Shown here: in pieces, positions 26,805-36,871 of the stretch
Layout of the letters: each line of letters starts with the position of its first letter
Numbering within the stretch: position 1 is the stretch's first letter
Source: Salegentibacter agarivorans
GTDB taxonomy: Bacteria; Bacteroidota; Bacteroidia; Flavobacteriales; Flavobacteriaceae
Reading direction: 5' to 3'
NCBI RefSeq assembly: GCF_900113135.1
Contig: NZ_FOOH01000001.1
Location: 416,295-480,294, forward strand
Length of the DNA stretch: 64,000 nt
Made by a program: the position numbers and the translations under genes
The notes under the pieces: generated by a model
What the model was told of the DNA's origin: nothing
Databases searched by the model: none
Seen by the model: the letters and a program-made list of their open reading frames with translations, nothing else

Positions 26805-27791
26805 TTAATTTTCTTTTTCGGCTCGCGCTTTTTGGCGTTCCAGTTTTCTAAAATATCCACGGAATAGAATATTATGCTTTAAAGCTTCCATATTCTCGTT
26901 AAAGCGATGGGTAGCTTCTTCAATATTTTCCATACTTTGATCTAAATGATTCACAAAACTGCTGTCTTTTAGCACATAATTAAGCGCTCCTTTTTCTGAA
27001 TTAAGATTGTTAGAAAATTCACCCAGATCTACGCTAATCCCCTTTATTTGCGAAGATGTTTTTTCCAAATCTTTAATAATTGTGCTGAAACTTTTTTGTG
27101 CACTGGTGTCGCTAAGAAGCAAACCCGCCACAGAATTTTCGTAATCTACATTATTTAAAATTCCATTTAGTTTTGCCAATCCCAACCTGGCAGATTTGGT
27201 TGTTTCATTTAAGTTTTCAACACTTTCCTGTACATTTTTAGCCAGGGTTTTGTCTTTGAGTAAATCTCCTAAAACGCCTTCTCCAGAGTTTATACTATTG
27301 GTAATTTTTAATAAATCCTGGGTTAATAATGCTGCATTTTCATTGGTTTTATTCAAGGTGTTTAGCATATCGGCAGTTGCCACCTGGCTAATTGAAGCAA
27401 GTGTGTCGCCTTCCTTGATGGTGGGAGAAGGTGCCTGGCTTGAGGGTAAAATATTTAAAACCATACTTCCAACTAGTCCGTCTGAATTTATGGTAGCCAG
27501 TGCATTGTTTTTAATTAAATTTCCGGCTTCCCTATTAATAAGCATATCTACACAAATTGCCGTATCATTTAAAAATTTGATTTCTTTTACCGTACCAACG
27601 TTCACACCAGAATAACGAACATTATTCCCCGATTGCAATCCGTTTACGTTTTTAAAAACAGAACTTACCAGAATGGAATCTCCAAACAGGTTTTGCTTGT
27701 TTCCAATAAAGAAAACTCCAAGGGTGAAAATAATAAGCCCCGAAATAATGAGAACCCCAAGTTTTATATTTTGTGCAGAATTTGATTTCAT
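26805..27791 (-). CDS. mlaD: MlaD/MCE-domain lipid transport protein
   Basis: The 328-residue protein has one N-terminal membrane helix (about 11-30; LGVLIISGLIIFTLGVFFIG), then an MCE domain (about 38-115; NGLQSGNNVRYSGVNVGTVKEI) and a long helical C-terminal part rich in heptads. MCE proteins form hexameric rings that ferry phospholipids between inner and outer membrane with MlaE and MlaF. The helical tail is longer than in E. coli MlaD and could form a tube or needle. It is the last gene of mlaE-mlaF-mlaD, 6 bp after mlaF. Confidence 0.9.
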   Translation of the reverse strand: MKSNSAQNIKLGVLIISGLIIFTLGVFFIGNKQNLFGDSILVSSVFKNVNGLQSGNNVRYSGVNVGTVKEIKFLNDTAICVDMLINREAGNLIKNNALATINSDGLVGSMVLNILPSSQAPSPTIKEGDTLASISQVATADMLNTLNKTNENAALLTQDLLKITNSINSGEGVLGDLLKDKTLAKNVQESVENLNETTKSARLGLAKLNGILNNVDYENSVAGLLLSDTSAQKSFSTIIKDLEKTSSQIKGISVDLGEFSNNLNSEKGALNYVLKDSSFVNHLDQSMENIEEATHRFNENMEALKHNILFRGYFRKLERQKARAEKEN

Positions 27792-27797
27792 AGCTTT

Positions 27798-28529
27798 TTA
27801 TTTAAAAAATGCTTTAATTTTTGGATCACCAGATGCTGCCAGTTCGTTAAAAGTTCCTTCAGCATAATTTTTTCCGTCAAGTAATAAGATCATTCGGTTA
27901 GAAATTACCCTTGCACAATCTACATCGTGAGTAATTATTATAGATGAGGTTGCATATTTTTTCTGAATATTCATCATCAATAAAATAATTTCTTTTGCGG
28001 TAATTGGGTCTAAACCCGTTGTGGGTTCGTCGTAGATTATAATCTTTGGTTTAAGAATAAGTGCTCTTGCTAAAGCAATTCTACGTTGCATCCCTCCCGA
28101 AAGTTCTGCGGGCATTAGGTCTATAGTTTGTTGCAAGCCTACATTTTCCAGCGCCTCTTTTACCAGTTCTTCAGTTTTTCTTTCAGAGTTTTTTCTATGT
28201 CTTCTTAGCGGAAATTCTAAATTTTCCCTAACCGTCATAGAATCGTATAAAGCACTGCCCTGAAACAAAAAACCTATATCGGTTCTTATTTCATCCAGCT
28301 CGTTTTGTTTCATTTTAGAAATATCTTTCCCTAAAACTTTAATACTGCCCCTGTCAAAATCCATTAAACCTACCAGGCATTTTATCATCACCGATTTCCC
28401 TGAACCCGATTTTCCCATTAGAACAAGGTTTTCACCTTCAAATAAATTTAAATTGAAATCCTTTAAAACTTCAACAGCGCCAAAGCTTTTGTACAGTTCT
28501 TTTATTTCTATTACGGCTTTATTTTCCAT
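27798..28529 (-). CDS. mlaF: MlaF-like ABC transporter ATPase
   Basis: The 243-residue cytoplasmic ATPase has Walker A GKSGSGKS (39-46), the ABC signature LSGGMQRRIALARAL, Walker B IIIYDEPTTGLDP and the H-loop in IIITHDVDCA. It powers the MlaE/MlaD lipid transporter. It is 2 bp after mlaE and 6 bp before mlaD. All catalytic motifs are intact. Confidence 0.93.
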   Translation of the reverse strand: MENKAVIEIKELYKSFGAVEVLKDFNLNLFEGENLVLMGKSGSGKSVMIKCLVGLMDFDRGSIKVLGKDISKMKQNELDEIRTDIGFLFQGSALYDSMTVRENLEFPLRRHRKNSERKTEELVKEALENVGLQQTIDLMPAELSGGMQRRIALARALILKPKIIIYDEPTTGLDPITAKEIILLMMNIQKKYATSSIIITHDVDCARVISNRMILLLDGKNYAEGTFNELAASGDPKIKAFFK

Positions 28530-28531
28530 TT

Positions 28532-29311
28532 TTAGTTATAAAAAATATCAGTGATAAAAACGGCGATAAAATCCAATACAAACAGTAGCATAGAAGTAAA
28601 AACCACGGCAGAATTGGAGGCTTTCCCAACTCCCGCGGTGCCTTTTTTGCTATTGTATCCTTTAAAACAACCTACCAGGCCAATGGCAAACCCAAAGAAA
28701 AAAGTTTTTACCGTTGCCGGAAGAAGATCTGTAAATTCCAGCGCGGCAAATACCTGGTTAAAATAAAGGGTAAAAGACACGTCACCTTTTATGTTCTCTA
28801 TAATTGCAGAACCAATTAGTGCCACAAAATCTCCAACTATTACTAAAATGGGTAGCATACAGGTAGCGGACAATATCCTGGTTACTACCAGAAATTTAAA
28901 CGGATTTGTTCCTGAAACTTCCATAGCATCTATTTGCTCGGTAACCCGCATAGAACCTAATTCGGCTCCAATACTTGAACCAATTCTTCCGGCGCAAATA
29001 AGGGCGATAATTACCGGGCCAATTTCTCTAACTATAGAAATACTTATCATAGACGGCATCCACGAAACCGCACCAAATTCCATTAGGGTAGGGCGGGATT
29101 GCAGGGTAAATACAAGGCCTAAAATAAATCCTGTTACACTCACTAAAAGCAAAGATTTATTGCCCATTTGGTAGCATTGTTTCAGGAATTCCCGGAACTC
29201 AAAAGGCCTACTAAAAAGTTCTCTAAAATACCTGCCGGTAAACTTCCCCATTTCCCCGATCTCCAGGAAAAACGAACTTAAACCCGATTGATATGAGGAT
29301 AGTATTTTCAT
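28532..29311 (-). CDS. mlaE: MlaE-like permease of the lipid ABC transporter
   Basis: The 259-residue protein has five or so membrane segments and the MlaE family core with EIGPVIIALICAGRIGSSIGAELGSMRVTEQIDAME spread over two blocks, including the conserved RIGSSIGAELG and TEQIDAM. It forms the inner-membrane channel of the Mla system. It heads the operon; genes for MlaA, MlaB and MlaC are not next to it, as is common outside Proteobacteria. The promoter should lie in 29312-29698. Confidence 0.92.
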   Translation of the reverse strand: MKILSSYQSGLSSFFLEIGEMGKFTGRYFRELFSRPFEFREFLKQCYQMGNKSLLLVSVTGFILGLVFTLQSRPTLMEFGAVSWMPSMISISIVREIGPVIIALICAGRIGSSIGAELGSMRVTEQIDAMEVSGTNPFKFLVVTRILSATCMLPILVIVGDFVALIGSAIIENIKGDVSFTLYFNQVFAALEFTDLLPATVKTFFFGFAIGLVGCFKGYNSKKGTAGVGKASNSAVVFTSMLLFVLDFIAVFITDIFYN

Positions 29312-29698
29312 CTTAGATTATTTAAGTAGAAAACCAGGTATTAAATTTTATTCAAATAAATTGAATACAGAACTGTTTGAATACCAGGTAAATTTAGTTC
29401 TAAACGCTTTTAATAGAAATGATATAAATCAGCTTATTAAAGCTTATAAGGGAAAAATTTAGATAGAGTTGGAAGTTGCCTGAACGAACTAAAATATTTT
29501 TTAACATTTTAATTTTAAAAAACTTGTTAATTTTAGCTTTTTAAAAAATTAAATTTTGACAATGTGAAGTGGTGCAATCCGCAGTTTTAAGGCGATTTTG
29601 TTAATATAAATGGCAAATGGGTTCACATTTCTCTGACTTAACATATATTTTTGGTGTTTGCCTTTTTAATTATACAAGACTGACTTAATCATTTCTAA
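29312..29698. promoter_or_regulatory. Divergent promoter region of mlaEFD and the light-sensing operon
   Basis: These 387 bp have no gene. On the plus strand TATTTTTG at 29646-29653 matches TAnnTTTG and would start a transcript about 40 bp before the CheB/CheR-hybrid gene; the -33 element is weak. An 8-bp sequence ACCAGGTA occurs twice near the mlaE side (about 29333 and 29384). Nothing else stands out. Confidence 0.45.
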
Positions 29699-32600
29699 AT
29701 GACAAAAGTAAATAACTATCTTTCTAAATCGGAGTTAGAAACTAAGCTTAAAATTGACGAACCGCGTGTTATTGCTGTAGGTGCAAGTGCCGGGGGGCTG
29801 GAAGCGCTTAAAGCTTTTTTCAAAGACATACCCGAAACCGATAAGAATGCTTATGTAGTTATCCAGCATCTTTCCCCAGACTATAAAAGTATGATGGGAG
29901 AACTTCTTAAAAAGAGCACCAACCTGCCTATTCGGGAGATTAAGAATAAAATGAAGCTGAAGCAGGGACATATTTATTTAATTCCGCCGGCCAATAATTT
30001 ATCTTTTGAAAATAATAAACTTCACCTGGTAGAAAAACCTAAAGATCAAAGTTTAAACCTGCCTATAGATATGTTCTTTGAAGCACTTTCTAAAGAACGT
30101 AAAGAAAAAGCTATAGGAATAATTTTAAGCGGCACCGGCAGTGACGGTACCCGAGGAGTAAGGGCTATAAAAGAACGCGACGGAATGATTATGGTGCAGG
30201 ATCCCGAAGAATCTAAGTTTGACGGGATGCCGCAAAGTGCTATAAATACAGGATTGGTAGATTATGTATTACCAATTTCTAATATGGCGCTGGAGCTTAA
30301 GAATTTTATAGATTCTCCCGCAGTTTTTCATTTCAAAGACGGTGATTATAATTACAATGAAAGCGAATTAATGAAAATTCTTCGCTTTATAGACGAAAAA
30401 ACAGGTCTTGACTTTAGGGAATATAAACACGCTACGCTTGCCCGTAGAATTGCCAGAAGGGTTAATGTATGTAAATGCAATAGCCTTTCAGATTATTATC
30501 AATTTTTATTAAATAACGATGAGGAGGTAGAAATTTTACATCGTGAATTTTTAATTGGGGTTACCAAGTTTTTTAGAGATTCAAAAGTTTGGAAAATACT
30601 TAGAGAAGAGGTAATTCCTAAACTGGTAGAAGAAAAAAAGGATGGAGAGGTTATAAAACTTTGGGATGTTGCCTGTAGCAGTGGAGAAGAAGCTTATTCT
30701 TTTGCCATGCTTATTAATGAAGAAATTGAAAAGCAACGAAAAAGTATAGATCTAAAGATTTTTGCGACAGATATTTCGCAAAAACACCTCGATATTGGAA
30801 GTGAAGCATTTTATCCTGAAAGTATTGTGGCCGATATCGATTCAGATTTATTAATGAAATATTTTATAAGCGAGCCCAACGGTTATAAGGTAATTGATAA
30901 GATGCGCCGAATGGTGGTTTTCTCAAGGCATAATATTATTAAAAACCCACCGTTCAGCAATATGGATATGGTGGCTTGCAGAAACCTATTAATCTATTTC
31001 CAACCCGGAATTCAGAATAAAGCTTTAAACTTTTTGCAATATGCTTTAAAAGTTGGCGGTTATTTGGTTTTGGGCACTTCAGAAAATGTTTCGTCCCAAA
31101 AAAATAACTTTAAGGTGATAAATCGTTCGGCTAGAATTTATCAAAATGAAAATGCTGATAAGCGTCTAAACTCAAATATTTCTGCAGCAACTTCTCAAAG
31201 TAGGTCACTTTCTAATACAAAAGAAATTCAAAGGCCAAATTATAGAAAAACATCAAATCCAGTTAAAAATAAACTCACCGAAGAACTACATGAAACTATT
31301 TTAGAAACTTTTGGCGGTGCCAGTGTTTTTATAGATAACGATTTTAATATTTTACAGGCGGTAGGGGAGTTTAGAAAATATGCAAACTTACCGGTAAATG
31401 GCTTTTCGGTGAATCTTTTAGATATGCTGGGCGTAGATCTAAAGTTTATTATTCAAAGTAGCGTAAAAAAAGCTAAAAAGAATAATGAGAATTTAAGGTA
31501 TCCGGATGCTGCTTTTGATCATAATGGTGAAAAAAAATCGGTAGATATTATAATAAAACCTTATCAGTATAAATTTGAAGATTCAAACGCAAGTTTTGTA
31601 ATTATTTTTGTAGAGAAGGAAGTAAACCTAAAAGAGGTTAAAACACTCGATAAACTTACACTTACCAATCGCACCAAAGAATTTGTTGCAGATCTTGAAG
31701 AGGAGCTCAAAGAGACTAAAGAAGAACTGCAAACTTCCTTGGAGGAAATTGAAACCAGTAACGAAGAGTTACAGGCAGCAAATGAAGAACTCCTGGCTTC
31801 TAACGAAGAATTGCAAAGTACCAATGAAGAATTGCAAAGTGTAAACGAAGAGATTAATACAGTAAATGCAGAAAATCTTCAGAAGGTTGATGATCTGGCT
31901 GCATTAAACGCCGATATGAATAATCTGCTTGAAAGTACAGAAATTGGCGTTATTTTCCTGGATGATGAACTACGAATAAGAAAATTTACCCCTGCTATAC
32001 AAAGGCATTTTAACTTAATAGAATCTGATGAAGGTCGGCCAATAGAGCACTTTACGTCCAGTATGGGTAAAAGCAATTTAATTACGCGTTGCAAACGAGT
32101 ACTTAGAACCGGCAAAATTCTGGAAAAGCAAATTATGACCAAAGATGGGACTTACTATCTGCGCAGAATTTCTCCATACATTAATTCTAACGATGAAGTG
32201 AATGGGGTAGTGATAACATTTATAGATGTAGGATTGCTGCAACGTTCTAAAGAAAAATTAATTGCCAGTGAAAAACGTTTTAAATCTTTCTACGAAGAAG
32301 ACCCGGTAATTCATATTAGTGTAGACCCTCAAACCCAGTTAATTGTACAATGCAACGAGATGGCTGTTAGTAGATTGGGATATACCTCTAAAGAAGATTT
32401 AATAGATAAACCTGTTTTTGATCTTTATAACGAAGAGTCTCAACTAAGAGCTTTAAAATCTAATAAAGAATTCAAAGATACCGGTGTTATTGTGAATATG
32501 GAGCAGGAAATGTTAACTGCTACAGGAGATTTACTTCCGGTTATATTAAATGCTACTGCCGAAAAAGATACTGATGGTAAGATAATGACCATTAGGTACA

Positions 32601-33340
32601 CCTGCGTTGATATTTCTGCTCTAAAAGATGCTGAATTAAAACTAAAGCAGCAGCACGAAGATCTTGAACGTGCTAATAGAGATTTGGAACAATTTGTATC
32701 TATTTGTTCTCACGATCTCCAGGAGCCACTTTCTACCATTAAATTTGGTAGTGATGTTTTGGGTAAAATGTATTCTTCGCAATTAGACCAAAAAGGAAAA
32801 GATTATGTGAAGTATATAAAAGATGCTTCTACAAGACTTTCAGAACAAATTAAAGCTTTACTGGAACACTCCAGAATTGGCCGAAATGGAGAAAAAAGCC
32901 TGGTGAACATAAAAGAAGTTGTTGAGGTTGTAAAATATGATCTCGGTAAAAGAATAAAGGACACCAATGCCAGAGTAAATGCTGGTACGCTTCCAAAAAT
33001 TATGGGTTACGAAGTAGAATTACGCCTGTTATTTCAAAACCTAATAAGTAACGCAATAAAATATACTCCAAAAGAACGCAATCCCGATATTCGTATTGCA
33101 GCTTATCGCGAAGGTAAATTTTGGGTTTTTTCGGTAATGGATAATGGCTACGGAATTTCTGAAGAAGATAAAAAGAACATTTTTACCATTTTTAACCGTG
33201 TGAAAGAAACCAATGGAAATGATGGTACGGGAGTTGGCCTGGCGCACGTAGAGAAAATTGTACAACTACACGAAGGTACCATTTGGGTAGATAGCCAGGT
33301 AGGTGTGGGCAGTACCTTTTATTTTAAATTAAAAGCATAG
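29699..33340 (+). CDS. CheB-CheR-PAS hybrid histidine kinase
   Basis: The 1213-residue protein joins, in order, a CheB methylesterase domain (about 15-200; S30 in VGASAGG, the VIQHLSPDY His, [11 protein letters not shown]sp), a CheR methyltransferase (about 215-485; [16 protein letters not shown] for SAM), a long coiled coil rich in NEELQ heptads (about 655-735), two PAS segments and a histidine kinase (H1005 in CSHDLQEP; N box [17 protein letters not shown]). Such hybrids are common in Bacteroidota with no chemotaxis receptors and presumably control gene expression. It heads the operon with the bacteriophytochrome 6 bp downstream, so it probably works in light signalling. It is soluble. Confidence 0.92.
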   Translation: MTKVNNYLSKSELETKLKIDEPRVIAVGASAGGLEALKAFFKDIPETDKNAYVVIQHLSPDYKSMMGELLKKSTNLPIREIKNKMKLKQGHIYLIPPANNLSFENNKLHLVEKPKDQSLNLPIDMFFEALSKERKEKAIGIILSGTGSDGTRGVRAIKERDGMIMVQDPEESKFDGMPQSAINTGLVDYVLPISNMALELKNFIDSPAVFHFKDGDYNYNESELMKILRFIDEKTGLDFREYKHATLARRIARRVNVCKCNSLSDYYQFLLNNDEEVEILHREFLIGVTKFFRDSKVWKILREEVIPKLVEEKKDGEVIKLWDVACSSGEEAYSFAMLINEEIEKQRKSIDLKIFATDISQKHLDIGSEAFYPESIVADIDSDLLMKYFISEPNGYKVIDKMRRMVVFSRHNIIKNPPFSNMDMVACRNLLIYFQPGIQNKALNFLQYALKVGGYLVLGTSENVSSQKNNFKVINRSARIYQNENADKRLNSNISAATSQSRSLSNTKEIQRPNYRKTSNPVKNKLTEELHETILETFGGASVFIDNDFNILQAVGEFRKYANLPVNGFSVNLLDMLGVDLKFIIQSSVKKAKKNNENLRYPDAAFDHNGEKKSVDIIIKPYQYKFEDSNASFVIIFVEKEVNLKEVKTLDKLTLTNRTKEFVADLEEELKETKEELQTSLEEIETSNEELQAANEELLASNEELQSTNEELQSVNEEINTVNAENLQKVDDLAALNADMNNLLESTEIGVIFLDDELRIRKFTPAIQRHFNLIESDEGRPIEHFTSSMGKSNLITRCKRVLRTGKILEKQIMTKDGTYYLRRISPYINSNDEVNGVVITFIDVGLLQRSKEKLIASEKRFKSFYEEDPVIHISVDPQTQLIVQCNEMAVSRLGYTSKEDLIDKPVFDLYNEESQLRALKSNKEFKDTGVIVNMEQEMLTATGDLLPVILNATAEKDTDGKIMTIRYTCVDISALKDAELKLKQQHEDLERANRDLEQFVSICSHDLQEPLSTIKFGSDVLGKMYSSQLDQKGKDYVKYIKDASTRLSEQIKALLEHSRIGRNGEKSLVNIKEVVEVVKYDLGKRIKDTNARVNAGTLPKIMGYEVELRLLFQNLISNAIKYTPKERNPDIRIAAYREGKFWVFSVMDNGYGISEEDKKNIFTIFNRVKETNGNDGTGVGLAHVEKIVQLHEGTIWVDSQVGVGSTFYFKLKA

Positions 33341-33346
33341 CTGTGT

Positions 33347-35560
33347 ATGAGCTCAGAGCAGCTTTCGTATCCCGAAAAGATAGATATTCGAAATTGTGAA
33401 AAAGAACCAATTCATTTAATTGGAAAAGCTCAGGCTCACGGTGTAATTCTCGCGGTAGATCCTAAAACTTTTAAAATTATTCAGGCCAGTGAAAATACCT
33501 TAAAGTTTTTCGGTATCTCACATAAAGTTCTTTTGAACGACGGTCTCGAAAGCCTTATTGGTAAGGCTGCATTTGAAAAGATTACTACCGCAATAGACCA
33601 AAAAACTGGATTTAAAGCCGAAGAACTAAAAATTGGCAATAAGCATTTTATAGTCTTACCACATTTTTCAGAAGACCATCTTATTTTAGATTTTGAAGTG
33701 CTGGGCGAGTATTGGGAGCCAATGTTTCTTCAGCAGCAATTAACCAATATAATAAATGGATTAGATTCGAATGAAACTATTCCTAATCTTTGCAATACAG
33801 CCGCAAAATTAATGAAAAGCATCTTCGGTTACGATCGTGTTATGGTTTACCGGTTTGACGAAGAATGGAATGGCGAAGTAGTTGCCGAAGAAAAAGAAGA
33901 GCATTTAGAAAGTTGGCTGGATCTACATTATCCTGCCAGCGATATCCCTTCGCAATCCCGAAATTTATTTTTAAAACATAAAGTGAGAATAATTTCAGAT
34001 GTGAATTATGAACCTGTTCCTATTTCTCCTTACCTTTCTCAAATTACCAAAAAACCTTTAGATCTTTCAAAATCTACCTTACGCGGGGTTTCACCCATTC
34101 ATATTGAATATTTGCAGAACATGAAGGTGGGAGCTTCTTTAACGGCCGCAATAATTGTTCACGGCAAACTCTGGGGTCTTATAGCCTGCCATCATTATTC
34201 GGCAAAATTTATTAATTATTTTCAGCGGGAAACCTGTAAATTTTTAGCGCAGGTTTTTTCTAATAATATAGCTTCCATTCAAACCGGTATTTTCAATAAG
34301 AAATTCAGTGAAAATTCTGAATTAAGAGCTAAGATTTTAGCGGATCTTAAGATTGAAAATACATTAGGTGAGGGACTTGAAAATGCCAAAATTCCGTTTA
34401 TTTCACTAATGGAAAGTGGGGGCGGCGCAGTGGTTTTAGATGATGAAATTAAACTTTTTGGCAAAACGCCAACTGAAGCTGAAGTTAAAGATTTAAGTGA
34501 TTTTCTTGCTGAAAATGAAGAAATTATATTCTACACCAAACATCTCAAAAATCATTTCTCGGCAGCCGAAAATTACAAAAAATCGGCTTCAGGAATTTTA
34601 AGTTTTAAACTGGGGCGCGCAAACAACAATTTTATAATCTGGTTTAGACCTGAAGTGGCTGAAACTGTAAGCTGGGGTGGAAATCCTAATAAAAAGCTTA
34701 CTTATAACGAAGAAAAACAGCGTTTAAGTCCGCGAAAATCTTTTGAAAAATGGACAGAAAAGCTGGACGGAATTTCTAATTCCTGGCAGGACTATGATAT
34801 TGAAACTGCTAAAGCTTTTCGGGAAAATTTAAACCAATGTATTTTAAAAAAGCAAAAAGAAGAAATAAGTAGATTAAACCAAAATCTGCAAGAAGCTAAT
34901 AAGGATTTAGAACTTTTTAGCTACGGAATTTCTCACGATTTGCGCAGCCCGTTGCGCGGTATTAATGGTTATGCCCAAATTTTAAAAGAAGATTTTAGTG
35001 AAAATTTACCCGCAGAAGCTTTAGAAACTATAGATACAATTTTAAAGTCTTCTAACCGTATGGAAGGAATTATAGACGATATTCTTTCCTTTTCAAAGAT
35101 TACCGGAGGCGAACTTCAGAAGAAAAATTTTAGTACTAAAAAATTACTGCAAGAGCTTTTAGTGAGTTTCAACATTAAAACAAATTACCCGAATTTTAAT
35201 ATAGAAATAGCTGAAAATCTTCCCGATACCTATGGAGACCGCCCAATGATATCGCAACTTTGGAGTAACCTATTGGGAAATGCTTTAAAATATACTCAAC
35301 AAGCGCCTTATCCGCAGATTGAAATTGGAAGTTTTTCACGAGAAAATAAAAATGTTTTCTATATAAAAGATAACGGGATTGGAATTGCTGAACACCAAAA
35401 GGATCAAATCTTTAAAATGTTTTCCAGGTTTGCAAAAAAAGATTTTAAGGGCACTGGTATTGGTCTGGCCATTGTAGCCCGGATTTTAGAAAAGCATAAC
35501 GGAAAAATTTGGGTAGAAAGTGAACCAGAAAAGGGCAGTACGTTTTTCTTCCACCTTTAA
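33347..35560 (+). CDS. bphP: Bacteriophytochrome histidine kinase
   Basis: The 737-residue red/far-red sensor has PAS, GAF and PHY domains (about 10-115, 135-305, 320-500) and a HisKA-HATPase output (H530 in ISHDLRSP; GTGIGLAIV). Chromophore residues are intact: C17 in NCEKEPIH, the usual biliverdin-linking cysteine, PASDIP at 196-201 and H252 in SPIHIEYLQ. It should therefore bind biliverdin IX-alpha and be photoactive. A heme oxygenase two genes downstream can supply that pigment, and the receiver gene between them is the likely phosphate acceptor. It follows the CheB/CheR hybrid by 6 bp. Confidence 0.95.
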   Translation: MSSEQLSYPEKIDIRNCEKEPIHLIGKAQAHGVILAVDPKTFKIIQASENTLKFFGISHKVLLNDGLESLIGKAAFEKITTAIDQKTGFKAEELKIGNKHFIVLPHFSEDHLILDFEVLGEYWEPMFLQQQLTNIINGLDSNETIPNLCNTAAKLMKSIFGYDRVMVYRFDEEWNGEVVAEEKEEHLESWLDLHYPASDIPSQSRNLFLKHKVRIISDVNYEPVPISPYLSQITKKPLDLSKSTLRGVSPIHIEYLQNMKVGASLTAAIIVHGKLWGLIACHHYSAKFINYFQRETCKFLAQVFSNNIASIQTGIFNKKFSENSELRAKILADLKIENTLGEGLENAKIPFISLMESGGGAVVLDDEIKLFGKTPTEAEVKDLSDFLAENEEIIFYTKHLKNHFSAAENYKKSASGILSFKLGRANNNFIIWFRPEVAETVSWGGNPNKKLTYNEEKQRLSPRKSFEKWTEKLDGISNSWQDYDIETAKAFRENLNQCILKKQKEEISRLNQNLQEANKDLELFSYGISHDLRSPLRGINGYAQILKEDFSENLPAEALETIDTILKSSNRMEGIIDDILSFSKITGGELQKKNFSTKKLLQELLVSFNIKTNYPNFNIEIAENLPDTYGDRPMISQLWSNLLGNALKYTQQAPYPQIEIGSFSRENKNVFYIKDNGIGIAEHQKDQIFKMFSRFAKKDFKGTGIGLAIVARILEKHNGKIWVESEPEKGSTFFFHL

Positions 35561-35585
35561 TTAGAACTTACAATAACAAGTTTAG

Positions 35586-35593
35586 TATTTTTG
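35586..35593 (+). promoter_or_regulatory. Candidate internal -7 box before the receiver gene
   Basis: TATTTTTG matches TAnnTTTG and lies 16 bp before the receiver start codon, in the 49-bp gap after the phytochrome gene. No good -33 box is seen, so the receiver and oxygenase genes may have their own weak start or only the operon transcript. Confidence 0.35.
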
Positions 35594-35609
35594 TAAAAAT
35601 TTAGAAGTA

Positions 35610-36164
35610 ATGATCAAAACCCCGTTGCGCATAATTCTGGTGGAAGATGAGGAAACTGATGCAGTTTTAATAAAAAGACAAATTGCTAAAATTGTAGAGA
35701 AGCCCCAGATAAAAGTGGTTAAAGATTTACCAGGTTTTGAAGGAATTTTTACCAGTTTTCTACCCGATGTAATAATTTCAGACTATAACCTTCCTACCAG
35801 CACAGGACTTGATATTATGCAGTTGGCAAAATCTATAGACGAGACCATTCCATTAATTTTCGTCACCGGAGCCTTAGACGATGATGAATTGGCGGCTGAT
35901 ACTATTCTTTCTGGAGCTTCAGGTTTTATTTTGAAAAAGCATATGAGTGTTCTTGCCGAAAAATTAGAGCCTTTATTAAAACAGGCGATCTATAATATGG
36001 TACAGCACGACGAATTAAGGGAAAGAATTAGAAAAAATAAAATAGCCGTTCACCAAATTTATAGTTATCTGGACAGTATGAAAGCCGATGATAAAGAACA
36101 GCGGGAAAATATTGCAAAAATAAGGAAGAACCTTGATAAATTTAGTGTAGATGATGCTGAATAA
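35610..36164 (+). CDS. Stand-alone response regulator receiver protein
   Basis: The 184-residue protein is a CheY-like receiver (about 5-130) with acidic pocket E12-D13, phospho-acceptor D58 in SDYNLP, the switch Thr in VTGALDDD and K near the GFILKKHM loop. The last 45 residues form a charged helix without a DNA-binding or output domain. It is the likely partner of the phytochrome kinase, and perhaps of the CheB/CheR hybrid. Its end overlaps the heme oxygenase start by 14 bp. Confidence 0.93.
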   Translation: MIKTPLRIILVEDEETDAVLIKRQIAKIVEKPQIKVVKDLPGFEGIFTSFLPDVIISDYNLPTSTGLDIMQLAKSIDETIPLIFVTGALDDDELAADTILSGASGFILKKHMSVLAEKLEPLLKQAIYNMVQHDELRERIRKNKIAVHQIYSYLDSMKADDKEQRENIAKIRKNLDKFSVDDAE

Positions 36165-36720
36165 CCTTAGAAATGCTACCCAGAAATTACACGAAGAACT
36201 GGAAAAAGAGAATCTTGCCGGAAAGATTATTTCACACGAAATAAGCCTGGAAGATTATAAGCTTTTATTACTTCAGAATTATATTGCTTATAAAATTACC
36301 GAAGCTGAAATTTCTAAATTTATTCCAGCCTGCAAATTAGATAAAAGCGATCAGCTGGCAAAAGACCTTGAGAATTTGAATGTAGATACTTCTATTTCTG
36401 AAGAATTTCAGGGTAAATTCAGCATCACATCGCGTGAAGAAGCCCTGGGAGCGGCTTACGTAGTTTTAGGTTCTGCTTTAGGCGGGATTTATATTTCCAA
36501 AGAAATTCCTAATTGCCCTAATTTAGCTCAGATATCTAAGCCATATTTTTTTAATGGCGATCGTGATGGAGTGAAATCCTGGAACAAATTTGTAAAAGAA
36601 CTTAAAGCTGAAGATTTTACTGAAAATCAAATAGCGATAGCGTCTAAAAAAGCTCAGGAAACTTTTGAATTTTTCGGACTTGTTTTCAGGGAAACTTCGG
36701 TGATTCCTCAGAATAGTTAA
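36151..36720 (+). CDS. bphO: Heme oxygenase (biliverdin-forming)
   Basis: The 189-residue protein has the heme oxygenase pattern LRNATQKLHEELE with the proximal heme ligand H14, and the distal-helix glycines in LGSALGGIYISKEI. It cleaves heme to biliverdin, CO and iron. The gene overlaps the receiver by 14 bp (a second ATG three bases further in would give 11 bp), a sign of translational coupling. Linked to a phytochrome, its main role is very likely chromophore supply. The fold is not one of the ChuS/IsdG type. Confidence 0.9.
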   Translation: MMLNNLRNATQKLHEELEKENLAGKIISHEISLEDYKLLLLQNYIAYKITEAEISKFIPACKLDKSDQLAKDLENLNVDTSISEEFQGKFSITSREEALGAAYVVLGSALGGIYISKEIPNCPNLAQISKPYFFNGDRDGVKSWNKFVKELKAEDFTENQIAIASKKAQETFEFFGLVFRETSVIPQNS

Positions 36721-36871
36721 TTTTTTATCTTTTATTTTACGCTCTTGTTTCCTGCCACCTTTTTCTTTAGGTTTACTCGATAATTGGATTTAAATTTCCC
36801 TTTTTTCAATGAAATTTAAAGAAAACCATACCTCAAATTATACAAGTTTATTATTCAAGCTCCAATAGAAT

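Noticed and set aside
31680..31870. Repeated NEELQ-coding units that look like a tandem DNA repeat
   Set aside because: They are in frame and encode the coiled-coil linker common to CheB/CheR-PAS hybrids, so it is protein periodicity and not a DNA repeat array or CRISPR.
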